From Agrococcus casei LMG 22410 (GTDB taxonomy: Bacteria; Actinomycetota; Actinomycetes; Actinomycetales; Microbacteriaceae): a DNA stretch of 64,000 bases. The first letter of the stretch is position 1, and each line of letters opens with the position of its first letter. The translations under genes were made by a program, and so were the position numbers. The notes beneath the pieces are model-generated. The model ran no database searches. It worked only from the letters and a program-made list of their open reading frames with translations, and was not told where the DNA came from. This document shows positions 8,846-17,934 of the stretch, piece after piece. The stretch is taken from positions 124,001 to 188,000 of the forward strand of contig NZ_FUHU01000020.1 of assembly GCF_900163565.1 (NCBI RefSeq). The letters are read 5' to 3'.

Positions 8846-9919
8846 CTAGAGGCCCTTCGAGACCCGAATCGCGCGCGTGACCTCTTCGAGGGTGATGACC
8901 CCTCGCAGCGTGCCGTCCTCATGCACCAGGATGCCGCGGCCGTTCGGGCTCGAGAGGGCGGCGTCCATGATGTCGCGCAGCGTGCCGTCGGCCCGGGTGA
9001 TGATCGTGGCGTGCTCGACGTCGGCGTGCTGGGCGATGCCCTCGTCGTCTGTGCGCAGCCAGCCGAGCGGGCGCGATTCGTCGTCGACGGCGACCAGCCA
9101 CTCGTCGTCGTTCGCGGTCTGCTCGCCGATTCGCACCGAGCGCGCCGGCTGGATGTCGAGCTGCACGTCGCTGGTGAAGCCGAGGGCGCCGTAGCCGCGG
9201 GCACGGCCGACGAAGTTCGCGACGAACTCGTCGGCGGGGTTTCGCAGCAGCTCACGCGGCGTCGCGTTCTGGGCGAGGTGGCCGCCGGTGCGGAGCATCA
9301 CGATGCGGTCGCCGAGCGTCAGCGCCTCGTCGATGTCATGGGTGACCATGACGATGGTCTTGCCGACCTCTGACTGGATGCGCAGAAACTCCTGCTGCAG
9401 CTGCGCACGCGTGATCGGGTCGACGGCGCTGAACGGCTCGTCCATGAGCATGTACGGAGGGTCGGTTGCGAGTGCGCGGGCCACGCCGACTCGCTGCTGC
9501 TGGCCGCCCGACAGCTGCCAGGGGTAGCGCTTGGCATAGCTCGCATCCAGGCCGACCGTCTCGAGCAGCTCGTGTGCCCGCGCCCGCGCATCCTTGCGGC
9601 TCATGCCCAGCATGATCGGCAGCGATGCGACATTGCCGAGCACGGTGCGGTGCGGAAACAGGCCCGAGTTCTGAATGACGTAGCCGATCTGACGGCGCAG
9701 GGCGACGACGTTCTGGCTCATCACGTCTGCATCGCCCACCAAAATGCTGCCGCCCGTCGGCTCGAGCAGGCGATTGATCATGCGCAGCGACGTCGTCTTG
9801 CCGCAGCCGCTGGGGCCCACGAGCACCGTGATCTGCCCCTCGTCGGCAGTGAAGCTCAGGCCGTCGACACCCATCGTTCCGTCGGGGTACTGCTTGCTGA
9901 CGTTGTCGAATACGATCAT
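8846..9919 (-). CDS. ABC transporter ATP-binding protein with C-terminal CBS region, OpuCA/ProV type
   Basis: ATPase of the betaine/choline-type importer, 357 residues. Walker A GPSGCGKTT, Q-loop region YVIQNSGLFPHRTV, signature LSGGQQQRVGVARAL, Walker B YMLMDEPFSAVD and the H-loop MVTHDIDEA are all present. After about residue 240 there is a regulatory extension whose last part (TIITRADGTLRDIMDAAL...GRGILVHEDGTLRGVITLEEV) reads as a CBS motif, the element that senses ionic strength in OpuA and OpuC. That supports an osmoprotectant role, against which the hut neighbourhood must be weighed. First gene of the operon, with its promoter in the divergent gap to the antitoxin gene. Confidence 0.9.
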   Translation of the reverse strand: MIVFDNVSKQYPDGTMGVDGLSFTADEGQITVLVGPSGCGKTTSLRMINRLLEPTGGSILVGDADVMSQNVVALRRQIGYVIQNSGLFPHRTVLGNVASLPIMLGMSRKDARARAHELLETVGLDASYAKRYPWQLSGGQQQRVGVARALATDPPYMLMDEPFSAVDPITRAQLQQEFLRIQSEVGKTIVMVTHDIDEALTLGDRIVMLRTGGHLAQNATPRELLRNPADEFVANFVGRARGYGALGFTSDVQLDIQPARSVRIGEQTANDDEWLVAVDDESRPLGWLRTDDEGIAQHADVEHATIITRADGTLRDIMDAALSSPNGRGILVHEDGTLRGVITLEEVTRAIRVSKGL

Positions 9920-10191
9920 GCGTTCTGTTCACCTCACGCGGGCCGCGTACGGTTTGCGCTTGCGACGGGCGTTCTGTGTCCAGTCGGTGCGCGCGGGTGA
10001 ATGACAGCCCATTTGCTTGGCTTCCAGTCAAGCGCGTGAGGCAGGCCGATGCAACCTCAGGGCGAACTCGAGTCGGACTCGCCCGGCTGCAGAAAACTGC
10101 AACAGGGTGGCGAAAGCGCGGTGATGTGTGGTGTGCTGTCTTGCAGAAGTCGCGATGAGCAGCATTGCGGCGTGATCTCAAGGAGGTACAC
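9920..10191. other. Divergent intergenic region without a gene
   Basis: 272 bases between the transporter ATPase start and the small antitoxin-like gene. It must hold both promoters. I see only weak structure, such as GCTTG...CAAGC arms near 10016-10034, and no frame with coding character. No copy of the hut palindrome was found here. Confidence 0.5.
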
Positions 10192-10410
10192 ATGGGTATC
10201 GGAGACTTCATCAACAAGGGCAAGGACGCTCTCGGCAATGAAGAGCAGAGCGACAAGCTGCTCGACGGCGCCAGCGATGGCATCAACAAGGTCACTGGCG
10301 GCAAGTTCGAAGACCAGGTCAGCCAGGGTCGCGACTTTGCAGACGGCCACGTCGGCGACGGTGACGAGGGCAACAACAACAACGAGAACAACAACAACCA
10401 GCAGCAGTAG
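10192..10410 (+). CDS. MT0933-like (Rv0909-type) antitoxin family protein
   Basis: Small protein of 72 residues with a strong ribosome-binding site (AAGGAGGT) ahead of ATG 10192. MGIGDFINKGKDALGNEEQ...KLLDGASDGINKVTGGKFEDQV has the repeated amphipathic-helix pattern of the MT0933-like antitoxin family: short helices, DKL.DGA.D, TGGK..DQV. The C-terminus ends in an unusual low-complexity tail rich in Asn and Gln (GNNNNENNNNQQQ). The family is defined by the Mycobacterium tuberculosis Rv0909/Rv0910 toxin-antitoxin pair, but no toxin gene lies next to this one, so antitoxin function is uncertain; many solitary members may be general stress proteins. A clear terminator follows. Confidence 0.72.
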   Translation: MGIGDFINKGKDALGNEEQSDKLLDGASDGINKVTGGKFEDQVSQGRDFADGHVGDGDEGNNNNENNNNQQQ

Positions 10411-10445
10411 TCGCAAGCTGCAGGGGTGCAACGCCCTGGTGGAGC

Positions 10446-10477
10446 AAGGGGAGCAGGCACGGTCTGCTCCCCTTTTT
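10446..10477 (+). terminator. Rho-independent terminator of the antitoxin-like gene
   Basis: Perfect 11-bp stem AAGGGGAGCAG / CTGCTCCCCTT with a 7-base loop, immediately followed by further T residues. It separates the small gene from the ribosomal operon. Confidence 0.88.
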
Positions 10478-10507
10478 CTTGCCCCCTTGCCCTCTTAGCC
10501 CGCGCGC

Positions 10508-10591
10508 GTCACGACCTGCCGCAATTCGCGCATCCGTGCACCAGAAACCGCAGATCCTGCGGTTTGCCGTGACATTGCGGTCTCTCGTGAC
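10508..10591. repeat. Palindromic dispersed repeat, family 2, copy 1
   Basis: 84-bp palindrome with outer arms GTCACGA / TCGTGAC, next arms CCGCAAT / ATTGCGG, and a perfect inner hairpin AAACCGCAG-ATC-CTGCGGTTT (10545-10565). Read on the minus strand it resembles the sequence at 33739-33805: both contain ATCTGCGGT followed by GGTGC.CGGATGCGCGAAT and then TCGTG. It is a small intergenic repeat of unknown role. Confidence 0.65.
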
Positions 10592-10643
10592 GCCAGGCTG
10601 GCCGTGCGGAGGCGCATAGGTGCTCCTGTCAGGACGCGACATC

Positions 10644-10714
10644 TGGCGGCCGAGACGGCCGCCACGGCGTGTCGGCAGGAGGCCAGAAATGGCCTCCTGA
10701 CTTTTCGACACGCC
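10644..10714. other. Two strong hairpins upstream of the S10 operon
   Basis: First hairpin: TGGCGGCCG-AGA-CGGCCGCCA (10644-10664). Second: CAGGAGGCCA-GAAA-TGGCCTCCTG (10676-10699) followed by ACTTTT, nested inside outer arms GGCGTGTCG (10666) and CGACACGCC (10706). The second could be an additional terminator insulating the ribosomal operon. The stretch 10478-10989 has no gene; it holds these hairpins, the family 2 palindrome, the proposed promoter and an untranslated leader. Confidence 0.6.
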
Positions 10715-10718
10715 CGGG

Positions 10719-10748
10719 TTGCACGCAAGGCCAAAGTCATGCCAGAAT
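10719..10748 (+). promoter_or_regulatory. Candidate promoter of the S10 ribosomal operon
   Basis: TTGCAC, 18-base spacer, CAGAAT: a reasonable primary-sigma-factor promoter just downstream of the hairpins. It would leave a leader of about 230 bases before rpsJ, long enough for feedback by a ribosomal protein, though I see no recognisable L4-binding element. Confidence 0.45.
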
Positions 10749-10989
10749 AGACAGGTTGCATACGCCGCATCTCGATGTGGCTCACTGCCTGGCAGTGCAC
10801 AGAGCGCATTCTTTCCTGAATGTAGTGATCTCTGGGCCGCAGACAGCACGACATTCACTTAGCGAAGCGCGAGAGCGCATTCGTGACGCGCCCGACAGGG
10901 CAATTGATAGAAGAACAGCGGTGCACGAAAAGTGCTCTGCGAGCCGTCCGAAACAGGGCGGTGCGCGAATCGAAGGAAGAGAGTCAGCC

Positions 10990-11298
10990 ATGGCGGGACA
11001 AAAGATCCGCATTCGACTGAAGTCGTATGACCACGCCGGTCTCGACACGTCGGCGCGGAAGATCGTTGACACTGTGACCCGTGCCGGCGCGACAGTAGTC
11101 GGCCCGGTGCCGCTGCCGACCGAGAAGAACGTCGTCGCAGTCATCCGTTCTCCCCACAAGTACAAAGACAGCCGCGAGCACTTCGAGAAGCGCACCCACA
11201 AGCGGCTCATCGACATCATTGACCCGACGCCGAAGGCTGTCGACTCGCTCATGCGCCTCGACCTGCCCGCCGACGTCAACATCGAGATCAAGCTCTAA
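10990..11298 (+). CDS. rpsJ: 30S ribosomal protein S10
   Basis: 102-residue protein of the small-subunit head, which also acts in transcription antitermination with Nus[20 protein letters not shown] and the long loop containing [19 protein letters not shown] are diagnostic. The frame is open further upstream, but ATG 10990 gives the canonical N-terminus. First gene of the S10 operon; no rpsL, rpsG, fusA or tuf precedes it, unlike many bacteria. Confidence 0.98.
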   Translation: MAGQKIRIRLKSYDHAGLDTSARKIVDTVTRAGATVVGPVPLPTEKNVVAVIRSPHKYKDSREHFEKRTHKRLIDIIDPTPKAVDSLMRLDLPADVNIEIKL

Positions 11299-11309
11299 GG
11301 AACCGCAAT

Positions 11310-11960
11310 ATGTCTGCAGTGAAGACAACGCACGGTCTGCTGGGCAAGAAGCTCGGTATGACCCAGGTCTGGGATGAGAACGCACAGCTCGTTCCCGTGA
11401 CCGCCATTGAGATCACCCCCAACGTGGTGACGCAGGTCCGTACCGACGAGAAGGACGGCTACCAGGCCATCCAGATTGCCTACGGTCAGATCGACCCGCG
11501 CAAGGTGAACCAGCCCAAGGCCGGTCACTTCAAGGCTGCTGGCGCGACCCCGCGTCGCCACCTCACCGAGATCCGTCTCGATGACGCAAGCGGCTACGAG
11601 CTCGGCCAGGAGATCGCAGTTGACATCTTCGAGGCCGGCCAGAAGGTCGACGTCGTCGGCACTTCAAAGGGCAAGGGCTTCGCCGGTGCCATGAAGCGCC
11701 ACAACTTCGCAGGTGTCTCGGCATCGCACGGTGCGCACCGCAACCACCGCAAGCCTGGTTCGGTCGGCGCCTCGGCAACCCCGAGCCGCGTGTTCAAGGG
11801 CAAGCGCATGCCGGGCCGCATGGGCTCCGACCGCGTGACCGTCCAGAACCTCAAGGTCCACGCAGTCGACGCTGAGAAGGGCCTCATCCTGGTCAAGGGT
11901 GCAGTTCCCGGCGCAAGCGGCCGACTCGTATTCGTTCGCACCGCAGTGAAGGGAGCCTGA
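11310..11960 (+). CDS. rplC: 50S ribosomal protein L3
   Basis: 216-residue large-subunit protein near the peptidyl-transferase centre and an early assembly factor. [23 protein letters not shown] at the start and the central loop with [34 protein letters not shown] are characteristic, the latter containing the conserved glutamine-free PSRV variant. It follows rpsJ by 11 bases and precedes rplD by 2 bases in the S10 operon. Confidence 0.98.
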   Translation: MSAVKTTHGLLGKKLGMTQVWDENAQLVPVTAIEITPNVVTQVRTDEKDGYQAIQIAYGQIDPRKVNQPKAGHFKAAGATPRRHLTEIRLDDASGYELGQEIAVDIFEAGQKVDVVGTSKGKGFAGAMKRHNFAGVSASHGAHRNHRKPGSVGASATPSRVFKGKRMPGRMGSDRVTVQNLKVHAVDAEKGLILVKGAVPGASGRLVFVRTAVKGA

Positions 11961-11962
11961 CC

Positions 11963-12919
11963 ATGGCAACCCAGATCAACGTCATCGACGTGAAGGGCAA
12001 GGAGTCGGGCAAGGTTGACCTTCCCGAGTCGATCTTCGCCGTCGAGACCAACGTCCCCCTCATCCACCAGGTCGTCGTCGCACAGCTGGCCGCTGCTCGT
12101 CAGGGCACGCACAAGGTCAAGAACCGCGGCGAGGTCTCAGGTTCGGGTCGCAAGCCCTTCAAGCAGAAGGGCACGGGCAACGCCCGTCAGGGCTCGGTCC
12201 GCATGCCGCAGCACACCGGCGGTGGCATCGTCCACGGCCCGACGCCGCGCAGCTACGCGCAGCGCACCCCCAAGAAGATGGTCGCAGCAGCACTGCTCGG
12301 CGCTCTCTCGGACCGCGCTCGCACCGGCAACGTGCACATCATCGAGTCGCTCGTGGCAGAGACCCCGAAGACCAAGCAGGCTCTCGCAGTCCTGAACACC
12401 GTCTCAGACGTGGCCGCACAGAACGTGCTGCTGGTCTTCGAGCGCGGCCAGGACGAGCAGATCCAGGCAATCCGCAACGTGCCGAGCGTCCACTACATCA
12501 CGTGGGACCAGCTCAACGCATACGACGTCGTCCGGTCCGACGACCTCGTCTTCACGAAGGAGGCGTTCGACGCCTTCGTCGCAGCCAAGCAGGGTGCAGA
12601 GACGGCCGCTCCGGTCGCCGCCGCTCCCGCAGCTGCAAAGAAGAAGGCGGATGCCCCCAAGGCTGAGAAGGCTGCTCCGGTTGCCGACGAGGTCGAGTTC
12701 GAGAACGCAGCCGCTCCTCTCGAGGACGGCGCAGCTCCTGAGGGCTACACCGTCAAGGGCAACAAGGACTCCATGAAGTTCCACCGTCCCGACGGACGCT
12801 GGTTCGAGCAGACGGTCGCTGAGGTCTGGTTCCGCACCGCGGAAGACGCCGAAGCTGCCGGATTCGTCGAGGCCGGCAAGCCGGCGAAGGCGACTGAGGA
12901 AGACAAGGACGAGAACTGA
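11963..12919 (+). CDS. rplD: 50S ribosomal protein L4 with extra C-terminal domain
   Basis: L4 lines the peptide exit tunnel and in some bacteria represses its own operon. The core is normal: [26 protein letters not shown] and the [10 protein letters not shown] loop. With 318 residues it is about 100 longer than usual. After about residue 212 comes an Ala/Lys-rich linker, then a 56-residue domain (251-306) containing [14 protein letters not shown] and [11 protein letters not shown]. The same domain, 46 of 56 residues identical, ends L17 in this window. An acidic tail ([10 protein letters not shown]) follows. The domain resembles one seen at the ends of assorted actinobacterial proteins, called the sunset domain as far as I recall; its function is unknown to me. 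Confidence 0.97.
   Translation: MATQINVIDVKGKESGKVDLPESIFAVETNVPLIHQVVVAQLAAARQGTHKVKNRGEVSGSGRKPFKQKGTGNARQGSVRMPQHTGGGIVHGPTPRSYAQRTPKKMVAAALLGALSDRARTGNVHIIESLVAETPKTKQALAVLNTVSDVAAQNVLLVFERGQDEQIQAIRNVPSVHYITWDQLNAYDVVRSDDLVFTKEAFDAFVAAKQGAETAAPVAAAPAAAKKKADAPKAEKAAPVADEVEFENAAAPLEDGAAPEGYTVKGNKDSMKFHRPDGRWFEQTVAEVWFRTAEDAEAAGFVEAGKPAKATEEDKDEN
12713..12880 (+). repeat. Coding repeat: extra C-terminal domain in L4 (partner in L17)
   Basis: 168 bases encoding the domain that starts [11 protein letters not shown] and ends AGFVEAGK. The counterpart in rplQ (29995-30162) has exactly the same length with no gaps. A stretch of over 30 bases beginning AAGGGCAACAAGGACTCCAT is identical in both genes, which suggests recent duplication, gene conversion or strong selection. 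Confidence 0.85.
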
Positions 12920-13221
12920 TGAGCGGCATCAACAAAGACCCCCGCGACGTCGTCATTCGCCCGATCGTCTCGGAGAAGAGCTACAGCCTGATCGACACCG
13001 GGTACTACACCTTCGAGGTGGACCCCCGTTCGAACAAGACTGAGATCAAGTTCGCAATCGAGAAGATCTTCAGCGTGAAGGTCTCGGCGGTCAAGACGCT
13101 GAACCGCAAGGGCAAGACCAGTCGTACACGCTTCGGCACTGGCAAGCGCAAGGACACCAAGCGCGCCATCGTCAAGCTGAAGGACGGCTTCTCCATCGAC
13201 ATCTTCACGGCTGTCGGCTAG
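12919..13221 (+). CDS. rplW: 50S ribosomal protein L23
   Basis: 100-residue protein at the tunnel exit, where it docks trigger factor and SRP. The N-terminus [21 protein letters not shown] and the later [13 protein letters not shown] are typical. Its ATG overlaps the rplD stop by one base (TGATG), so it is translationally coupled to L4 despite the long L4 extension. Confidence 0.97.
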   Translation: MSGINKDPRDVVIRPIVSEKSYSLIDTGYYTFEVDPRSNKTEIKFAIEKIFSVKVSAVKTLNRKGKTSRTRFGTGKRKDTKRAIVKLKDGFSIDIFTAVG

Positions 13222-13241
13222 GAATCGAGGAGTAACACACC

Positions 13242-14081
13242 ATGGCAATTCGCAAGTACAAGCCGACGACCGCCGGTCGCCGCGGCTCCTCGGTTGCTGA
13301 TTTCGCAGAAATCACGCGTTCAACCCCTGAGAAGTCGCTGCTTCGCCCGCTCAAGAAGTCGGGTGGCCGCAACAACACCGGTCGCATCACGACCCGCCAC
13401 ATCGGCGGTGGCCACAAGCGCCAGTACCGCGTCATCGACTTCCGTCGCAGTGACAAGGACGGCGTCGACGCCCGCGTAGCTCACATCGAGTACGACCCCA
13501 ACCGCACGGCACGCATCGCACTGCTCCACTTCGTGGACGGCACCAAGCGCTACATTCTCGCTCCCGAGAACCTGTCGCAGGGTGACGTCGTCGAGACCGG
13601 CGCAGGCGCTGACATCAAGCCCGGCAACAGCCTCCCGCTGCGCAACATCCCCACGGGTACCGTTGTGCACGCGATCGAGCTCCGCCCCGGTGGCGGTGCA
13701 AAGCTCGCTCGTTCGGCTGGCGCATCGGTTCGCCTCGTCGCCAAGGACGGCCCCTACGCGCAGCTTCGTCTGCCGTCGGGCGAGATCCGCAACGTCGACG
13801 CACGCTGCCGCGCAACGATCGGCGAGGTCGGCAATGCCGAGCAGTCGAACATCAACTGGGGCAAGGCAGGCCGCAAGCGCTGGAAGGGCGTCCGCCCGAC
13901 AGTCCGCGGTGTCGTCATGAACCCCGTCGACCACCCGCACGGTGGTGGTGAGGGCCGTACTTCAGGTGGCCGTCACCCGGTGAGCCCCTGGGGTCAGTCC
14001 GAGGGACGCACCCGTCGTCCGAACAAGGCAAGCGACAAGCTCATTGTGCGTCGTCGTTCAGCCAACAAGAAGCGTAAGTAG
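13242..14081 (+). CDS. rplB: 50S ribosomal protein L2
   Basis: 279-residue primary rRNA-binding protein needed for subunit association and peptidyl transfer. [21 protein letters not shown], the SH3-like core and the C-terminal [14 protein letters not shown] motif with its conserved histidine are present, followed by the basic tail [20 protein letters not shown] good ribosome-binding site (GAGGAG) precedes the ATG. It continues the S10 operon with a 20-base gap after rplW. Confidence 0.98.
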   Translation: MAIRKYKPTTAGRRGSSVADFAEITRSTPEKSLLRPLKKSGGRNNTGRITTRHIGGGHKRQYRVIDFRRSDKDGVDARVAHIEYDPNRTARIALLHFVDGTKRYILAPENLSQGDVVETGAGADIKPGNSLPLRNIPTGTVVHAIELRPGGGAKLARSAGASVRLVAKDGPYAQLRLPSGEIRNVDARCRATIGEVGNAEQSNINWGKAGRKRWKGVRPTVRGVVMNPVDHPHGGGEGRTSGGRHPVSPWGQSEGRTRRPNKASDKLIVRRRSANKKRK

Positions 14082-14092
14082 GAGGTAGAAAG

Positions 14093-14374
14093 ATGCCACG
14101 CAGCCTGAAGAAGGGTCCGTTCGTCGACGAACACCTCCTGCAGAAGGTCGTCAAGCAGAACGAGGCCGGCAGCAAGAACGTCATCAAGACGTGGTCGCGC
14201 CGCTCGATGATCGTCCCCGCAATGCTGGGTCACACCATTGCAGTGCACGATGGTCGCAAGCACATCCCCGTCTTCGTCGAAGAGACGATGGTCGGACACA
14301 AACTGGGCGAGTTCGCCCCCACCCGCACCTTCCGTGGACACGTGAAGGACGACAAGAAGGGCCGTCGCCGCTAA
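14093..14374 (+). CDS. rpsS: 30S ribosomal protein S19
   Basis: 93-residue protein of the 30S head that contacts S13 and the A-site finger. [19 protein letters not shown] and HNGRKHIPV-type sequence (here [23 protein letters not shown]) are diagnostic. It ends in a short basic tail (DDKKGRRR). Eleven bases after rplB; RBS AGGAGG. Confidence 0.98.
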   Translation: MPRSLKKGPFVDEHLLQKVVKQNEAGSKNVIKTWSRRSMIVPAMLGHTIAVHDGRKHIPVFVEETMVGHKLGEFAPTRTFRGHVKDDKKGRRR

Positions 14375-14398
14375 GCGGCGACGCGATAGGAGAAGCAA

Positions 14399-14764
14399 AT
14401 GGTTGAGTCGATCGCTCGCGTTCGTCACATCCGAGTGACCCCTCAGAAGGCCCGCCGTGTCGTGAATCTGATCCGCGGCAAGCAGGCTGAAGAGGCGCTC
14501 GCGATTCTGAAGTTCGCTCCCCAGGGTGCATCTGAGCCCGTCTACAAGCTCGTTGCCAGCGCTATGGCAAACGCACGAGTCAAGGCAGACGGCCAGAACG
14601 AGTACCTCGATGAGCAGGACCTCTACATCACCCGCGCGTTCGTAGACGAGGGCACGACGCTCAAGCGTTTCCGCCCCCGTGCTCAGGGCCGCGCATTCCG
14701 AATCAAGAAGCGCACCAGCCACATCACTGTGGTCCTGGCGACGCCCGAGACTGAGGAGAAGTAA
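14399..14764 (+). CDS. rplV: 50S ribosomal protein L22
   Basis: 121-residue protein whose beta-hairpin lines the exit tunnel constriction. [20 protein letters not shown] at the start and [16 protein letters not shown] near the end are characteristic. Its stop shares a base with the rpsC start (TAATG), giving tight coupling. Confidence 0.98.
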   Translation: MVESIARVRHIRVTPQKARRVVNLIRGKQAEEALAILKFAPQGASEPVYKLVASAMANARVKADGQNEYLDEQDLYITRAFVDEGTTLKRFRPRAQGRAFRIKKRTSHITVVLATPETEEK

Positions 14765-15507
14765 TGGGACAGAAAGTCAACCCGTACGGCTTCCGCCTCG
14801 GCATCACCACCGACCACGTGTCGCGTTGGTTTGCTGACAGCACGAAGCCCGGTCAGCGCTACGCAGACTTCGTGAAGGAAGACATCCAGATTCGCGAGCA
14901 CCTCAAGAGCTCGCTCGACCGTGCAGGCATCGCCCGCATCGAGATCGAGCGCACTCGAGACCGTGTCCGCGTCGACATCCACACCGCCCGCCCGGGCATT
15001 GTGATCGGCCGCCGCGGCGCCGAGGCCGAGCGCATCCGCGCTGACCTCGAGAAGCTCACGAAGAAGCAGATCCAGCTGAACATCCTCGAGGTCAAGAACC
15101 CCGAGGCTGAGGCTCAGCTGGTCGCCCAGGGAATCGCCGAGCAGCTCAGCGCTCGCGTCGCTTTCCGCCGCGCAATGCGCAAGGGCATGCAGGGCGCTCA
15201 GCGCGCCGGCGCAAAGGGTGTTCGCATCCAGGTCTCGGGTCGCCTAGGCGGCGCTGAGATGAGCCGGTCGGAGTTCTACCGCGAGGGCCGCGTGCCCCTG
15301 CACACCCTCCGCGCCAACATCGACTACGGCTTCTACGAGGCTCGTACGACCTTCGGTCGCATCGGTGTCAAGGTGTGGATCTACAAGGGTGAGATCACGA
15401 ACAAGGAGCTCGCTCGCGAGCAGGCGAACCAGAAGCCGCAGCGCGGCGACCGTCGTCGCCGCCCGCAGCGCGACGCTGCTCCCGCAGCAGCAGGAGTTGA
15501 GGCATAA
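14764..15507 (+). CDS. rpsC: 30S ribosomal protein S3
   Basis: 247-residue protein at the mRNA entry channel with KH-domain fold. [23 protein letters not shown], the KH region [20 protein letters not shown] and the C-terminal half with [19 protein letters not shown] are typical. The last 30 residues form a basic then Ala-rich tail ([17 protein letters not shown]), common in actinobacterial S3. Confidence 0.98.
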   Translation: MGQKVNPYGFRLGITTDHVSRWFADSTKPGQRYADFVKEDIQIREHLKSSLDRAGIARIEIERTRDRVRVDIHTARPGIVIGRRGAEAERIRADLEKLTKKQIQLNILEVKNPEAEAQLVAQGIAEQLSARVAFRRAMRKGMQGAQRAGAKGVRIQVSGRLGGAEMSRSEFYREGRVPLHTLRANIDYGFYEARTTFGRIGVKVWIYKGEITNKELAREQANQKPQRGDRRRRPQRDAAPAAAGVEA

Positions 15508-15509
15508 CC

Positions 15510-15926
15510 ATGTTGATTCCTCGTAAGGTCAAGCACCGCAAGCAGCACCGTCCGACCCGTCGCGGTCAGGCTACTGGCGGCACCAAGGTCTCGTTCGGCG
15601 AGTACGGCATCCAGGCTCTGACGCCTGCGTACGTCACGAACCGACAGATCGAGGCCGCTCGTATCGCCATGACCCGTCACATCAAGCGTGGCGGCAAGGT
15701 CTGGATCAACATCTACCCGGACCGCCCCCTCACCAAGAAGCCTGCGGAAGTCCGCATGGGTTCCGGTAAGGGAAGCCCCGAGTGGTGGATTTCCAACGTC
15801 AAGCCCGGCCGCGTCCTCTTTGAGGTCGCCGGCGTGAGCGAAGAACTGGCGCGTGAGGCACTGACTCGCGCCATCCACAAGCTGCCTCTCAAGGCACGCA
15901 TCATCAAGCGTGAGGAGACCGACTAA
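15510..15926 (+). CDS. rplP: 50S ribosomal protein L16
   Basis: 138-residue protein near the A-site tRNA elbow. [19 protein letters not shown], then RKGTGK-like [20 protein letters not shown] are signature regions. It lies 2 bases after rpsC and its stop overlaps the rpmC ATG by one base (TAATG). Confidence 0.98.
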   Translation: MLIPRKVKHRKQHRPTRRGQATGGTKVSFGEYGIQALTPAYVTNRQIEAARIAMTRHIKRGGKVWINIYPDRPLTKKPAEVRMGSGKGSPEWWISNVKPGRVLFEVAGVSEELAREALTRAIHKLPLKARIIKREETD

Positions 15927-16240
15927 TGGCTATCGGTTCAAAGGAACTCATGCCCAGCGAGCTCGCGACATTCGACGACGAGCGACTGGTCTCGGAGCTG
16001 AAGAAGGCAAAGGAAGAGCTGTTCAACCTGCGCTTCCAGGCAGCCACAGGTCAGCTCGAGAGCCACGGCCGCGTGCGTGCCGTGAAGCGCGACATCGCTC
16101 GTCTCTACACGGTCATCCGTGAGCGCGAGCTCGGCATCGCCGCTTCGCCGGCTCCCGTCGAGAAGAAGAGCTCGAAGAAGAAGTCCGACAAGACCGAGGC
16201 TGACGCCACGGCCGAGGACGCGAAGGCTGAGGACAACTAA
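15926..16240 (+). CDS. rpmC: 50S ribosomal protein L29 with C-terminal extension
   Basis: 104 residues; the L29 core is about 65-75. [32 protein letters not shown] and [27 protein letters not shown] are the conserved two-helix hairpin that sits by the tunnel exit. The remainder, from about residue 72, is a charged tail with a [10 protein letters not shown] stretch and an acidic end ([12 protein letters not shown]). Such tails vary between actinobacterial genera. Overlaps rplP and rpsQ by one base each. Confidence 0.96.
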   Translation: MAIGSKELMPSELATFDDERLVSELKKAKEELFNLRFQAATGQLESHGRVRAVKRDIARLYTVIRERELGIAASPAPVEKKSSKKKSDKTEADATAEDAKAEDN

Positions 16241-16521
16241 TGGCTGACGTACAGACGACAGAGGCCCAGGAGCGCGGCTACCGCAAGACGCTGCAGGGCA
16301 TCGTAGTCGGAGACAAGATGGACAAGACGATCGTTGTCGAGGTGGAGGACCGCGTCAAGCACGCCCTCTACGGCAAGATCGTTCGGAAGTCCTCGAAGGT
16401 GAAGGCGCACGACGAGCAGAACGAGGCCGCTGAAGGCGACCGCGTGCTGCTTGCCGAGACGCGTCCGCTGAGCGCCACAAAGCGTTGGCGTCTGGTGGAG
16501 ATCCTCGAGAAGGCCAAGTAG
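16240..16521 (+). CDS. rpsQ: 30S ribosomal protein S17
   Basis: 93-residue primary binder of 16S rRNA with an OB fold. [29 protein letters not shown] and [24 protein letters not shown] are conserved. Its start overlaps the rpmC stop by one base; 25 bases separate it from rplN. Confidence 0.97.
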   Translation: MADVQTTEAQERGYRKTLQGIVVGDKMDKTIVVEVEDRVKHALYGKIVRKSSKVKAHDEQNEAAEGDRVLLAETRPLSATKRWRLVEILEKAK

Positions 16522-16546
16522 GCCGAGGATCGAGAAGGAGTAAACA

Positions 16547-16915
16547 GTGATCCAGCAGGAATCCCGCGTCAAGGTTGCCGACAACACCGGCGCCAAGGAG
16601 CTCCTCACCATCCGCGTGCTCGGTGGCTCCGGCCGCCGATACGCCGGTCTCGGCGACACGATCGTGGCCACGGTGAAGGACGCAATCCCCGGCGGCAACG
16701 TGAAGAAGGGTGACGTCGTCAAGGCAGTCATCGTTCGCACGGTGAAGTCGACCCGACGCCCCGACGGCTCGTACATCAAGTTCGACGAGAACGCAGCAGT
16801 GCTTCTCAAGACCGATGGTGAGCCCCGTGGCACCCGTATCTTCGGCCCCGTTGGCCGTGAGCTGCGAGACAAGCGCTTCATGCGCATCGTCTCGCTCGCA
16901 CCGGAGGTGATCTAA
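16547..16915 (+). CDS. rplN: 50S ribosomal protein L14
   Basis: 122-residue protein at the subunit interface. [32 protein letters not shown] is the hallmark N-terminus. The start codon is GTG at 16547, with AAGGAG 8 bases upstream. The stop is immediately followed by the rplX ATG. This is the first gene of the classical spc operon, though no separate promoter is evident. Confidence 0.98.
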   Translation: MIQQESRVKVADNTGAKELLTIRVLGGSGRRYAGLGDTIVATVKDAIPGGNVKKGDVVKAVIVRTVKSTRRPDGSYIKFDENAAVLLKTDGEPRGTRIFGPVGRELRDKRFMRIVSLAPEVI

Positions 16916-17287
16916 ATGGCGAACATCCGCAAGGGTGACGTAGTCAAGGTGATCTCGGGCGGCCGTGAGTCACGCGGCGGCGACCGCGGCAAGACCGGTC
17001 GTGTCCTCGAGGTCTTTACCGAGCAGAACCGTGTCATCGTCGAGGGCGTGAACCTCGTCACGAAGCACGTCAAGGTCGGCCAGACGCAGCGCGGCACGAA
17101 GACAGGTGGAATCGAGACCCAGGAGGCTCCGATCCACGTGTCGAACGTCGCACTGATCGACCCTGAGTCCAAGGACGCCACGCGAGTGCGCCAGGAGACC
17201 ACGACCACCGAGAAGAGCGGTGTCAAGGTCACGACGAAGGTTCGCGTAGCGACCAAGTCCGGCAAGGAGATCAAGACAAATGACTGA
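16916..17287 (+). CDS. rplX: 50S ribosomal protein L24
   Basis: Assembly-initiator protein of the large subunit with a KOW motif ([31 protein letters not shown]). At 123 residues it is longer than the usual 100-105; the extra residues form a Thr/Lys-rich tail ([31 protein letters not shown]). It abuts rplN and overlaps rplE by 8 bases. Confidence 0.96.
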   Translation: MANIRKGDVVKVISGGRESRGGDRGKTGRVLEVFTEQNRVIVEGVNLVTKHVKVGQTQRGTKTGGIETQEAPIHVSNVALIDPESKDATRVRQETTTTEKSGVKVTTKVRVATKSGKEIKTND

Positions 17288-17843
17288 AACTGAAGTGCGC
17301 CTTCCGCGCCTGAAGCAGAAGTACCGCGCCGAGATCGTCGAGCAGCTGAAGGGCGAGTTCGACTTCGCCAACGTCATGCAGGTTCCCGGCCTGACGAAAA
17401 TCGTCGTGAACACCGGTGTCGGCGAAGCCGCCCGTGACTCGAAGGTCATCAACGGAGCCATCGCCGACCTGACGGCCATCACTGGCCAGAAGCCGATGGT
17501 CACAAAGGCTCGCAAGTCGATCGCACAGTTCAAGCTGCGCGACGGCATGCCGATCGGTGCACACGTGACGCTTCGCGGCGACCGCATGTGGGAGTTCCTC
17601 GACCGCCTGCTCACGCTTGCGCTTCCGCGCATCCGTGACTTCCGCGGCCTGAGCCCCAAGCAGTTCGACGGCAGCGGCAACTACACGTTCGGTCTCACGG
17701 AGCAGTCGATGTTCCACGAGATCGACCAGGACAAGATCGATCGCGTCCGCGGCTTCGACATCACTGTCGTCACCACCGCAAAGACCGACGATGAGGGTCG
17801 CGCGCTGCTCAAGGCGCTCGGCTTTCCGTTCAAGGCCGAGTAA
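17280..17843 (+). CDS. rplE: 50S ribosomal protein L5
   Basis: 187-residue protein of the central protuberance that binds 5S r[39 protein letters not shown] and [26 protein letters not shown] are diagnostic. It starts inside the end of rplX (8-base overlap). In many bacteria rpsN follows here; in this window rpsH comes next. Confidence 0.98.
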   Translation: MTETEVRLPRLKQKYRAEIVEQLKGEFDFANVMQVPGLTKIVVNTGVGEAARDSKVINGAIADLTAITGQKPMVTKARKSIAQFKLRDGMPIGAHVTLRGDRMWEFLDRLLTLALPRIRDFRGLSPKQFDGSGNYTFGLTEQSMFHEIDQDKIDRVRGFDITVVTTAKTDDEGRALLKALGFPFKAE

Positions 17844-17859
17844 GCTCGACCAGTCACCC

Positions 17860-17875
17860 GGCACCAATCGGTGCC
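17860..17875 (+). other. Hairpin between rplE and rpsH
   Basis: GGCACC-AATC-GGTGCC, a perfect 6-bp stem with 4-base loop in the 91-base gap where rpsN is found in other genomes. There is no T tract, so it is more likely an mRNA-processing or stability element than a terminator. Confidence 0.4.
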
Positions 17876-17934
17876 TCAGAGTATCCAGGTCGTCACTTGT
17901 GTAACAGGTGCCGAAACCAGAACAGGAGAAAATC

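Noticed and set aside
8196..9255. Long minus-strand frame that joins the second permease to upstream sequence.
   Set aside because: The part beyond 8196 lies out of frame within the first permease and ATPase genes and reads as Ser/Arg/Thr-rich shadow.
10192..10410. A complete toxin-antitoxin operon at 10.2 kb.
   Set aside because: Only the antitoxin-like gene is present and a terminator follows it directly.
10495..10854. A 119-codon minus-strand frame upstream of rpsJ.
   Set aside because: It crosses several strong hairpins and the family 2 repeat, and its translation is Arg/Ser-rich without recognisable motifs.
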